From positions 1 through 24,109 of the forward strand of contig SPCL01000010.1 of NCBI GenBank assembly GCA_004525335.1: a stretch of 24,109 bases of DNA. Direction: 5' to 3'. A program made the position numbers and the translations under genes. Of this stretch, positions 7,045 to 13,736 are shown piece by piece. Position 1 is the first letter of the stretch, and every line of letters begins with the position of its first letter. Source of the DNA: Thermodesulfobacteriales bacterium. Its GTDB lineage: Bacteria > Desulfobacterota_D > UBA1144 > Nemesobacterales > UBA2774. The notes below the pieces were generated by a model. It was not told the origin of the DNA, ran no database searches, and was given only the letters and a program-made list of their open reading frames with translations.

Positions 7045-8874
7045 ATGGGAAAGATAAGAATCCTATCTGACAATGTAGTTTCTAAAATAGCTGCCGGCGA
7101 AATTGTTGAAAGGCCGGCCTCTGTTGTAAAAGAGCTTGTTGAGAACTCAATTGATGCGGGTAGTAGGTCTATAAAGATTGAGCTTGAGTCAGGCGGCAAG
7201 AAACTAATCGAAGTTTCCGATGATGGGGAGGGGATGAGCCGTGATGAGGCGCTTTTATCTTTAGAGCGTCACGCTACGAGCAAGATTAAAGACATAAACG
7301 ATCTGTTTTCAGTTAAGTCTCTTGGTTTCAGAGGCGAGGCCATTCCTAGTATTGCCAGTGTCTCAAGATTCAAAATTACAACCAGAATAAGTGAAAACGT
7401 AATTGGTACCATGATATCAGGTGATGGTGGGAAAATCAGAAAGGTAGAGGAAACCGGATGTCCTTCCGGTACAAGTATTCAAGTTAAGAACCTTTTCTAC
7501 AATACTCCTGTCAGATTAAAATTTATGAGAAAAATCGAGACTGAACTCTCTAACGTGCTGGATATAGTTCAACGAGAGGCAATGTCGAGACCGGAGATAA
7601 GTTTTGAAATAACAAGCGGCGGGAAAGCAGTTCTAACCCTTCCTAAAAGAGATAACTTGTTAGGCAGATTGTCCGATATATTTCCTAATACCGAACTACA
7701 GAGTATTTATGCCGAAGCACAGGGGGTTGAGGTCTCAGGTTTTATGAGCAGTCCACTTGATACAAGATCAACGACTCATAAGTTATTCACTTACATCAAC
7801 CAACGAGCTGTCAGAGATAAATTCTTAACCAGGATTGTAATTGATGCATACGGGAAAATGCTTGAGAAAAGAAAATTTCCCCAAGGCGCTATCTTTATAG
7901 ATATTCCCACTGCAGAGGTTGATGTAAATGTTCATCCGACAAAGAATGAAGTTAGGTTCAGAAACCAAAGACTCATTGCCGACTTAATAAGAACTTCCAT
8001 TCTTCAAATGTTAAGGGAAGCTCCTTGGATAAAGAGTTACAAGGGGAGAGTAGAAAACTCCATATCAGAATTTCTAAAAGAAAAGAATGCTCAGACAAAT
8101 TATGAGAATTATCAGCATGTTAATAGACCTGAAAGAACTTTTGCTGAAGAGCTTGGCGATCTTAAGATAGTTGAGAACTATGATTCTCCTTCCTTAAGAG
8201 ATGAGATTAGGCCCTCTAAACATATCGGGCATGAGTTCCGTATATCTCAAAATGATCCTCCGGTTGATGGTCTTTTTGAAAGCGGAGGTCTTTACTCCAG
8301 TTTGAGAATTATAGGTCAGATTAGGGAATTATACATAGTCTGCGTATCTGATAATGGTATGGTGCTGGTTGACCAACATGCTGCGCACGAGAGGATTAAC
8401 TATGAAAGATTAAAGCGTGCATATTTGGAGAATAAAGAACTAGAGGTGCAGGAGTTGCTTGTGCCCGAGGTACTTGAATTTCCTCCATATGAGTCGAGTT
8501 TGATCAACAAACATCTTGGGGAATTTGAGTCTTTAGGACTCAGAATTGAAGAGTTCGGCAACAATAGTTTTTTAATTAGATCTGTTCCTGCGCTATTAAA
8601 GAATGTCGATTCTACTATACTAGTCAAAGATGTTGTCTCCGAGATCGCAGGCGACGGCAAAGAGGAAAGCCTTAGTGAGAAGATAGATTTAGTCATAGCT
8701 ACAATGGCTTGCCATTCTTCAATCACTGCAAAGTTTGAGCTTAGTTTTGAAGAGATGAAGGCTTTGCTTGAAGAGCTTGATCGTATGGACTTCCCTCATT
8801 CCTGTCCACATGGACGACCAGTTGCTCAGGAGCTTTCGTATTATGATATAGAGAGAATGTTTAAAAGAACCTAA
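7045..8874 (+). CDS. mutL: DNA mismatch repair protein MutL (endonuclease type)
   Basis: Couples MutS mismatch recognition to downstream repair. The N-terminal GHKL ATPase has ELVENSIDAGS, DDGEGM and LGFRGEA motifs, all intact. The C-terminal dimerisation/nuclease domain carries DQHAAHERINYE at about residues 443-454, which fits DQHA(X)2E(X)4E, plus CPHGRP near 587-592. These are the metal-binding motifs of MutL proteins that nick DNA, unlike the E. coli protein, so the organism probably uses MutH-independent repair. The frame opens at TTG 7030, but ATG 7045 is chosen because MutL proteins begin M-x-K-I-R-x-L; this gives 609 residues. A linker near 335-415 is poorly conserved and probably flexible, as usual. 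yacG follows 72 bases later. Confidence 0.96.
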   Translation: MGKIRILSDNVVSKIAAGEIVERPASVVKELVENSIDAGSRSIKIELESGGKKLIEVSDDGEGMSRDEALLSLERHATSKIKDINDLFSVKSLGFRGEAIPSIASVSRFKITTRISENVIGTMISGDGGKIRKVEETGCPSGTSIQVKNLFYNTPVRLKFMRKIETELSNVLDIVQREAMSRPEISFEITSGGKAVLTLPKRDNLLGRLSDIFPNTELQSIYAEAQGVEVSGFMSSPLDTRSTTHKLFTYINQRAVRDKFLTRIVIDAYGKMLEKRKFPQGAIFIDIPTAEVDVNVHPTKNEVRFRNQRLIADLIRTSILQMLREAPWIKSYKGRVENSISEFLKEKNAQTNYENYQHVNRPERTFAEELGDLKIVENYDSPSLRDEIRPSKHIGHEFRISQNDPPVDGLFESGGLYSSLRIIGQIRELYIVCVSDNGMVLVDQHAAHERINYERLKRAYLENKELEVQELLVPEVLEFPPYESSLINKHLGEFESLGLRIEEFGNNSFLIRSVPALLKNVDSTILVKDVVSEIAGDGKEESLSEKIDLVIATMACHSSITAKFELSFEEMKALLEELDRMDFPHSCPHGRPVAQELSYYDIERMFKRT

Positions 8875-8946
8875 GATATATTGAAACCAAGGAATTGAAT
8901 AATTGCGCTATGTGGCTTAAATTTAATTATCAAGACGAGAAGAACT

Positions 8947-9141
8947 ATGACTTTAAAAGTTAAATGTCCAAAATGTAAGAAAGAAGTAGCTTGGAAGGAT
9001 AATAAATGGAGGCCTTTTTGTTCTGAAAGATGCCAAATGATTGATTTGGGCACTTGGGCTAATGAGGATTATCGGATTTCAGATGATACGGATCATGTTA
9101 CAATCAAAGATAGTAGTTTTGATGATGAAGAACTTGCGTAA
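8947..9141 (+). CDS. yacG: YacG family zinc-binding protein (DNA gyrase inhibitor family)
   Basis: A 64-residue zinc protein. The ligands are Cys7, Cys10, Cys25 and Cys29 (KCPKC and FCSERC), followed by the family signature MIDLGTWANEDYRI. In E. coli YacG binds GyrB and inhibits gyrase; that role is known for the family and is only inferred here. The C-terminal half is acidic and probably disordered. GAGAAG lies shortly before the ATG. It sits between mutL and efp in the same direction and may be co-transcribed with mutL. Confidence 0.9.
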   Translation: MTLKVKCPKCKKEVAWKDNKWRPFCSERCQMIDLGTWANEDYRISDDTDHVTIKDSSFDDEELA

Positions 9142-9205
9142 CGTCAGGGATGAAAAATGCGTTTCAAAATTAGAATTTAGAATTTGAATAAGGAGATAAA
9201 GCACT

Positions 9206-9778
9206 ATGGGAGTTGTCGAAACAAATCAGTTTCATAAGGGTCTCAAGATTGAATTCGAAGGCGGAATTTGGGAGATAATAGAATATCACCACTCAAAAAT
9301 GGCGCAGCGTAGCGCTGTTATGAAAACTAAGATTAAAAATGTTGCAACAGGCGCTGTTCTAGAAAAAAGCTTCAGATCCGGAGATGCATTTAGAGTGCCC
9401 GATATGGATAGAAAGAATATGCAGTTTTTGTATAAAGATGATATAGGCTTTCACTTTATGGACATGGAATCTTATGAACAGTACGATTTCTCAAAAGAAC
9501 AAATGGGGGATGCGGCAAGTTATATAAAAGAACAGCAAGAAGTAAGTGTTCTCTACTACAACGAAGAACTCATGGGGGTTGAACTTCCGACAGCAGTTGA
9601 GCTTACTGTCACCGAAACAGAGCCTGGCGTTAAAGGTGATACAGTATCCGGGGGAACAAAACCTGCTATTTTAGAATCCGGTACTACAATCCAGGTGCCC
9701 TTATTTATTGATATCGGGGACATCATAAAAGTTGATACTAGAACCGCAGAGTATTTGGAAAGGCTAAAGAAGAAGTGA
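9206..9778 (+). CDS. efp: translation elongation factor P with a non-lysine loop tip
   Basis: EF-P binds the ribosome between the P and E sites and relieves stalling at consecutive prolines. The 190 residues cover all three beta-barrel domains. The C-terminal signature is intact (GLKGDT-like VKGDTVSGGTKPA, then VPLFIDIGDIIKVDTR). The domain I loop aligns without gaps to the E. coli protein, and the usual KPGKG becomes KMAQR: E. coli Lys34, which is beta-lysylated, is replaced by Gln34, followed by Arg35. Lys31 is kept. Hence the EpmA-type lysine or EarP-type arginine modification at position 34 cannot apply as such. AAGGAG lies 10 bases before the ATG at 9206. A separate sigma operon begins about 210 bases later. 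Confidence 0.96.
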   Translation: MGVVETNQFHKGLKIEFEGGIWEIIEYHHSKMAQRSAVMKTKIKNVATGAVLEKSFRSGDAFRVPDMDRKNMQFLYKDDIGFHFMDMESYEQYDFSKEQMGDAASYIKEQQEVSVLYYNEELMGVELPTAVELTVTETEPGVKGDTVSGGTKPAILESGTTIQVPLFIDIGDIIKVDTRTAEYLERLKKK

Positions 9779-9846
9779 TTTTGTTATTTCTTTATAAATC
9801 CACTTGGCTGATAAGAATAGAACTTTTAATTCAAATTCTTGACTAG

Positions 9847-9869
9847 AGATTGGATACTCTATCCTATCT
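9847..9869. promoter_or_regulatory. imperfect inverted repeat, possible operator before the ECF sigma operon
   Basis: Core GGATA-CTC-TATCC (9852-9864), flanked by matching AGAT (9847-9850) and ATCT (9866-9869) with one T/T mismatch on each side. A TTGACT hexamer (9839-9844) sits just upstream, so a bound regulator would cover the region where a -10 box would be. No family of regulator can be named from this. Confidence 0.35.
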
Positions 9870-9934
9870 TATATATGGTTAAATCCAGTTTTTATAGCTT
9901 AACGAGGATATCAACAGCAATAATTTCTAATAAT

Positions 9935-9961
9935 TGCAACTTTTTCTGCAAAATGCAGTTA
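9935..9961 (+). promoter_or_regulatory. possible ECF-type autoregulated promoter
   Basis: TGCAAC (9935-9940), containing the AAC typical of ECF -35 elements, is followed after 17 bases by GTTA (9958-9961), near the sigma ATG at 9991. ECF genes usually transcribe themselves from such elements. The spacer contains a second dyad, CTGCA-AAA-TGCAG (9946-9958). Inference from spacing and the AAC core. Confidence 0.3.
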
Positions 9962-9990
9962 TTAATTAGCAAGGCTGTTCTGGCGTTCAT

Positions 9991-10563
9991 ATGGAAAGCG
10001 ATATAGAGCTTATGTTGAGGACAAAAGCCGGGGATGATAGCGCATTTAGTGAGCTAATGAACCGGCATTATAAAGGGGTGTTAAATTACATTTATAGATT
10101 TACAAATTTGAGAGAGAATTCAGAGGATCTTGCTCAAGAGGTGTTTTTAAGAGTCTACCGCTCAGCAAGTAAATATAGACCAGAGGCTAAATTTACTACC
10201 TGGTTATACAAAATAGCTACTAATGTGAGTTTGACACATGTAAAAAAAAAGAACGCAAATGTTAGCTTAGATGAAATGAATGAAAACACCGGGGAATATG
10301 AGGATTCAGAAGTAGAAATATCAGATGACATAATTTATAGGAAAGAAATGAAGAAGGTAATATTTAAAGCAATGGAAACTTTGCCTGAAAGAGAAAAGAT
10401 TGCTATTATGCTTTGTAAGTATGAAGGGCTTTCTTATGAAGAAACAGCCGATGTCTTGGAATGTACAGTCGGGGCTGTAAAAGCCTATGTTCATAGAGGA
10501 CGGATGAAATTAGTAAATAAGTTAAAACCATATTTGACGGGAGAAGGAGAATATGGACTGTAA
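9991..10563 (+). CDS. ECF (extracytoplasmic function) RNA polymerase sigma factor
   Basis: A group 4 sigma-70 family protein of 190 residues that directs RNA polymerase to stress promoters. Region 2 covers about residues 20-87 (DLAQEVFLRVYRS at 46-58; FTTWLYKIATNVSLTHV at 68-84). Region 4, about 129-178, holds the helix-turn-helix (YEGLSYEETADVLECTVGAVKAYVHRGR). The acidic linker at 88-118 is typical. Its stop lies 11 bases inside the anti-sigma gene, so the two are translationally coupled. A run of nine A at 10242-10250 is read in frame in the inter-domain linker. The Shine-Dalgarno sequence is weak (AAGG, 16 bases upstream). The start fits family N-termini (ELMLR-x-KAGD). It belongs to the RpoE-like broad group; the exact ECF subgroup cannot be given. 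Confidence 0.95.
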   Translation: MESDIELMLRTKAGDDSAFSELMNRHYKGVLNYIYRFTNLRENSEDLAQEVFLRVYRSASKYRPEAKFTTWLYKIATNVSLTHVKKKNANVSLDEMNENTGEYEDSEVEISDDIIYRKEMKKVIFKAMETLPEREKIAIMLCKYEGLSYEETADVLECTVGAVKAYVHRGRMKLVNKLKPYLTGEGEYGL

Positions 10564-11047
10564 GAATATTAAAGAGCTGCTTATTCAATACTCATTAGGT
10601 GATTTGGGACATGTTGAAAAAGCAAGTGTCGAAAGCCATTTAGATAGTTGTAGTGAATGTAAGAGCTATCTTTTTGAAACTAAAAATCTTTGGAATCTCC
10701 TTGAAGCCCGAGATGAAATAGAACCTGATACTGACTTTTTATCTAATTTTTGGGATAAAGCTGCTGTCGATGAAGTTAAGCTCAAGCCCGGGTTCCTAAG
10801 CTGGTTTAGAGATATAAAACCTAACTGGACTTTAGCTGGAGCAATGGCTTCTATTTTCTTAGTCAGTATCATTACCTTTAGTGCCCTTAGTCCGGATACG
10901 AGAAATAGCCTCTTTATGAGTTCTGATGAACAAGATGAATTGATACTCATAGAGCTTGACAATGCCCTATCTAGGGAAACGGCAGATGTGCTTTCAATCT
11001 ATGGTGCTTGGGATGGCGGCACGGATGTTGATGGAGGCATTAATTGA
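10553..11047 (+). CDS. membrane-anchored zinc-finger anti-sigma factor
   Basis: Partner of the preceding ECF sigma factor, 164 residues. The N-terminal cytoplasmic zf-HC2 (ZAS) module has Cys3, His29, Cys33 and Cys36 (SHLDSCSEC), the ligands of zinc-binding anti-sigma domains. One membrane helix at about 92-112 (TLAGAMASIFLVSIITFSAL) separates it from a short periplasmic tail of about 50 residues. The tail is acidic and ends in Gly/Asp-rich sequence. It starts inside the sigma gene (ATG 10553, AAGGAG and GGGAG upstream) and overlaps the next gene at TTGA. By family knowledge it holds sigma at the membrane until a signal triggers release; whether by proteolysis or redox cannot be told. The periplasmic part is too short to be an obvious sensor domain. 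Confidence 0.88.
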   Translation: MDCKNIKELLIQYSLGDLGHVEKASVESHLDSCSECKSYLFETKNLWNLLEARDEIEPDTDFLSNFWDKAAVDEVKLKPGFLSWFRDIKPNWTLAGAMASIFLVSIITFSALSPDTRNSLFMSSDEQDELILIELDNALSRETADVLSIYGAWDGGTDVDGGIN

Positions 11048-11460
11048 GAATATCGTTGTTGATGTTTGTTGTTGCAATTGTTTTCACATTAAACGCTAGT
11101 GCAATGCTAGGTTCTAAATCGCCTTATAAGTGGTGGAAAGATCCGCAAATTGCAGGGGAGCTTAATTTAACTAAAGATCAGGCAAAGAGCATCGAGAAGA
11201 TCTTTTCGTCTTATAAAAAAAGAATTTCTAAATATCGAAAACAACTTGAAAATAGTGAAGCAGTATTAAGAAAAGAGTTGCAAAATCCTGAGGCAAAAAA
11301 AGAGGATGTTTTGCAGCTAATTGACGGGATAGAAAATACAAAAGCTGCTTATACTAGAACAAAAGTCGAGATGTTTTTAAAGGTAAAAGATGTGCTCACA
11401 CCGGATCAAGTAGCAACTCTACACAAGATTAAACTCAAGTTTAGGCCTTATCATCGATAA
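11044..11460 (+). CDS. periplasmic LTxxQ (Spy/CpxP-like) protein
   Basis: A 138-residue protein that begins with a signal peptide (hydrophobic 3-17, likely cleavage after ASA at 18-20). The mature part is predicted all-helical and very rich in Lys and Glu. It has two LTxxQ motifs, LTKDQ at 42-46 and LTPDQ at 118-122, the hallmark of the Spy/CpxP/ZraP group. Those proteins are periplasmic chaperones or stress-signal modulators; here the link is by motif and context only. The start is TTG 11044, with GGAGG (11033-11037) 6 bases upstream, and it overlaps the anti-sigma stop codon. This placement as third gene of a sigma/anti-sigma operon suggests an envelope-stress output or feedback component. 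Heavy-metal sensing is an alternative. Confidence 0.85.
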   Translation: MRISLLMFVVAIVFTLNASAMLGSKSPYKWWKDPQIAGELNLTKDQAKSIEKIFSSYKKRISKYRKQLENSEAVLRKELQNPEAKKEDVLQLIDGIENTKAAYTRTKVEMFLKVKDVLTPDQVATLHKIKLKFRPYHR

Positions 11461-11513
11461 AAACCAATGGATACCACTTTCTCTCAGTTGTATATACCTT
11501 CATTAAATTGTTA

Positions 11514-11662
11514 TTGTGGTAAATCAATTTAGAGATTACAATAATTTCAATAGATTAGAGTTCTAGAGAGAGAGGGCAGCCGATATTGCCATCTTCTTGC
11601 TCTATAGCAATAAATTGGGTAGTATTTCTACAATGAAAAGCGCGTTGAATCCGCTTTTTTTT
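11514..11662 (+). ncRNA. candidate small RNA with promoter and terminator
   Basis: The 272-base gap holds TTGTGG (11514-11519), 17 bases, then TACAAT (11537-11542), so transcription could start near 11549. Downstream is a long imperfect hairpin at 11564-11604 (TAGAG pairs with CTCTA, GGCA with TGCC). A small hairpin GTAG/CTAC follows, and then an intrinsic terminator ending at 11662. The RNA would be about 110 nucleotides. It could instead be the 3' untranslated region of the sigma operon. No known RNA family recognised (not SRP, 6S, tmRNA or RNase P by visible motifs). Confidence 0.3.
11636..11662 (+). terminator. intrinsic terminator before rimP
   Basis: Stem AAAAGCG (11636-11642), nine-base loop, and CGCTTTT (11652-11658), with the T run continuing to 11662. 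It separates the sigma operon, or the candidate small RNA, from the translation superoperon. The stem is short but the U tract is good. Confidence 0.65.
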
Positions 11663-11674
11663 GTTTTCAGGGTA

Positions 11675-11704
11675 TTGTCAAGTTATTACAATTAAGTTTA
11701 TTAC
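11675..11704 (+). promoter_or_regulatory. possible promoter of the rimP-nusA operon
   Basis: TTGTCA (11675-11680), an 18-base spacer and TATTAC (11699-11704), placed directly after the terminator and about 29 bases before the rimP ATG. The position between terminator and operon start makes it more credible than most pattern matches. Confidence 0.4.
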
Positions 11705-11732
11705 ATAGGTTAGGGTAAAAGGTTCTTTCGTT

Positions 11733-12200
11733 ATGGGTTTATCTGAGGACAATATAATATCTAACATCAAAGAATTGTTGGAACCTCTCCTATATGAGAA
11801 GAATCTTGAACTATTCGATATAGAGTTTAAAGGTTTAGGTAGTAAGGGAATATTAAGAGTGTTTATTGACAAAGAACAGGGTGTAACAGTAAATGATTGC
11901 GCACAGATAAGCAGAGAACTTGGTAGATTATTAGAAGTTCATGACGTAATACCGGGTTCGTACACTCTTGAAATATCTTCTCCCGGGCTTACAAGAGCGC
12001 TTAAGAAACCTAGTGATTATTTAAGATACAAGGGTAAGACTGTAAAGATTAAGACATTAGAAGATATTGAAGATAGAAAAGTTTTCAAAGGGATACTCCT
12101 TGATTTCGTAGATGAAACGGTATCACTACAAACTGATGGAGTTAATTATTTGATTCCCTATAAGAACATAGAAAAGGCAAACCTGGAATTGGATTTATAA
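11733..12200 (+). CDS. rimP: ribosome maturation factor RimP
   Basis: Assists 30S subunit assembly. The 155 residues show the RimP N-terminal fold (GLGSKGILRVFIDKEQG; DCAQISRELGRLLEVHD) and the key block YTLEISSPGLTRALKKPSDYLRY, followed by an SH3-like C-terminal domain. Length is usual. It is the first gene of the conserved rimP-nusA-infB cluster, and nusA starts only 13 bases after its stop. The region before the ATG at 11733 has AAAAGG as the best ribosome binding site candidate. Confidence 0.95.
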   Translation: MGLSEDNIISNIKELLEPLLYEKNLELFDIEFKGLGSKGILRVFIDKEQGVTVNDCAQISRELGRLLEVHDVIPGSYTLEISSPGLTRALKKPSDYLRYKGKTVKIKTLEDIEDRKVFKGILLDFVDETVSLQTDGVNYLIPYKNIEKANLELDL

Positions 12201-12213
12201 AGGGAGATTTGCA

Positions 12214-13524
12214 ATGTCAGAATTAACTGAATTAACACGTGTAATGGATTCTGTCTGTAAGGATAAGGGGATTGAAAAAGACGAGATTGTTTCAGCTGTT
12301 GAAGAGGCTGTATTATCAGCCGCACAAAAATTATTCAGAATGCAGGATATGGATAAGGAACTTGAAGTTCACTTCAACGAAAATGATGGTGATGTGGAAT
12401 TATTTGAATTTAAGACTGTAGTTGAAGAAACTACAGATCCTGAGATGGAAATTACAGAAGCCGAGGCTATAGATCTTGACCCAGAAGCAGAACTTGGCGA
12501 TCAAATTGGTGTAAAGATTAATCCTGATTTTACAAGAATTGCTATACAAAATGCTAAACAGAGGATACTTCAAAGTATTAAAGAAGCTGAAGGCAAAGTT
12601 ATCTATGAAGAGTTTAAAAATAGGAAAGGGGAGCTTATTAGCGGTATCGTCAGAAGAGTAGAAAGAAGAAATATAATTGTTGATCTAGGAAAAACTGAAG
12701 CTTTTCTTCCTCCTGAACAGCAAGTTCAAAGAGAGTATTATAAACCCAAAGAACGCATGAGAGCTCTTTTAGTTGATATTAAGGAGACGAAAAGGGGCCC
12801 ACAATTAATACTGTCCAGGTCTCATAAAGATTTTGTGAGAAAGCTGTTTGAATCTGAGGTACCTGAGATTGGTGATCAAATAGTAGAGATACAAGCTATT
12901 TCCAGAGACCCTGGCGGGCGTACAAAAATTGCAGTTTCATCAAACGATCAGGATGTAGATCCGGTAGGGGCATGTGTTGGAATGAGAGGAGCAAGAGTTC
13001 AAAATATTATACAAGAGCTTAGGGGAGAAAAAATTGATATAGTTCCCTGGTCTCCAGATCAAGCAAGGTTTGCTTGTAATGCGTTATCTCCAGCAGAGGT
13101 GAATAAAGTCATAATTGATGATGAAAATAAATCTATGGAAGTTATTGTAGATGATGATCAGCTGTCATTGGCCATAGGGCGAAGGGGACAGAATGTGAGG
13201 CTTGCATCTCAGTTGACTGAGTGGCGTATTGACATAAAAACCGATTCTCAGGTAAAACGTGAGCAGCAAGATGTCGTATCTTTATTGATGTCACTGCCAA
13301 ATGTTAAAGAGGTTACTGCGAATCTATTATATGGGGATGGGTATCATAAGTTAGAAGATGTTGCCTTTTCTGATTCTGAAACACTAATAAAATCAGGTGG
13401 TTTAAAGGACGAGGCAGAGGCCCAGAGATTACAAACAGCAGCAAGATTTGCACTTAAAGATAAATTAGATCAGATGACCGAACCTGATGAGGTTTCTGAA
13501 GAGCCAATAAAAGATCCAGAATAA
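12214..13524 (+). CDS. nusA: transcription termination/antitermination protein NusA
   Basis: Binds RNA polymerase and nascent RNA to modulate pausing, termination and antitermination. The 436-residue protein has the N-terminal polymerase-binding domain (1-125), an S1 domain (about 135-200, including RRNIIVDLGKTEAFLPPEQQ) and two KH domains. KH1 has VGMRGARVQNIIQEL near residue 253 and KH2 has IGRRGQNVRLASQL near 319. The C-terminal 80 residues contain one helix-hairpin-helix-like acidic repeat (SLPNVKEVTANLLYGDGYHK). This is shorter than the E. coli protein, which has two acidic repeats. AGGGAG lies 7 bases before the ATG. ylxR, often next, is missing here; a 197-base gap leads to infB. Confidence 0.96.
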   Translation: MSELTELTRVMDSVCKDKGIEKDEIVSAVEEAVLSAAQKLFRMQDMDKELEVHFNENDGDVELFEFKTVVEETTDPEMEITEAEAIDLDPEAELGDQIGVKINPDFTRIAIQNAKQRILQSIKEAEGKVIYEEFKNRKGELISGIVRRVERRNIIVDLGKTEAFLPPEQQVQREYYKPKERMRALLVDIKETKRGPQLILSRSHKDFVRKLFESEVPEIGDQIVEIQAISRDPGGRTKIAVSSNDQDVDPVGACVGMRGARVQNIIQELRGEKIDIVPWSPDQARFACNALSPAEVNKVIIDDENKSMEVIVDDDQLSLAIGRRGQNVRLASQLTEWRIDIKTDSQVKREQQDVVSLLMSLPNVKEVTANLLYGDGYHKLEDVAFSDSETLIKSGGLKDEAEAQRLQTAARFALKDKLDQMTEPDEVSEEPIKDPE

Positions 13525-13654
13525 GGACTTTAGTAGCAGGTGAATAGAAAACAGTTATAAGACAGTTTAAGAGGCTCAATAAGTTAAAAGAATACTGCCG
13601 ATTTTAAGTTGGATTTAAGATTAGTTTAATGCCGATCTCTTTTGCATAGTATAC

Positions 13655-13693
13655 TAAACTTTGGTACCCTTCTCTTGATAAGCTCAAAGTTTA
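13655..13693 (+). promoter_or_regulatory. inverted repeat in the infB leader
   Basis: TAAACTTTG (13655-13663) and CAAAGTTTA (13685-13693) form a perfect 9-bp stem with a 21-base loop, in the nusA-infB gap. The downstream arm lies between a possible -35 (TTGATA, 13675-13680) and -10 (TATATA, 13697-13702), with a 16-base spacer. A TATACT hexamer (13650-13655) touches the upstream arm. It could be a leader hairpin, a regulator site, or a weak terminator without a good U tract. Confidence 0.35.
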
Positions 13694-13736
13694 AAATATA
13701 TAGGATTAATATCGCAGATAAATGGATGTGTTAAAT

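Noticed and set aside
10242..10250. A9 run in the sigma gene considered as a frameshift
   Set aside because: Regions 2 and 4 are in the same frame across the run, so the frame is intact; kept only as a possible slippage site.
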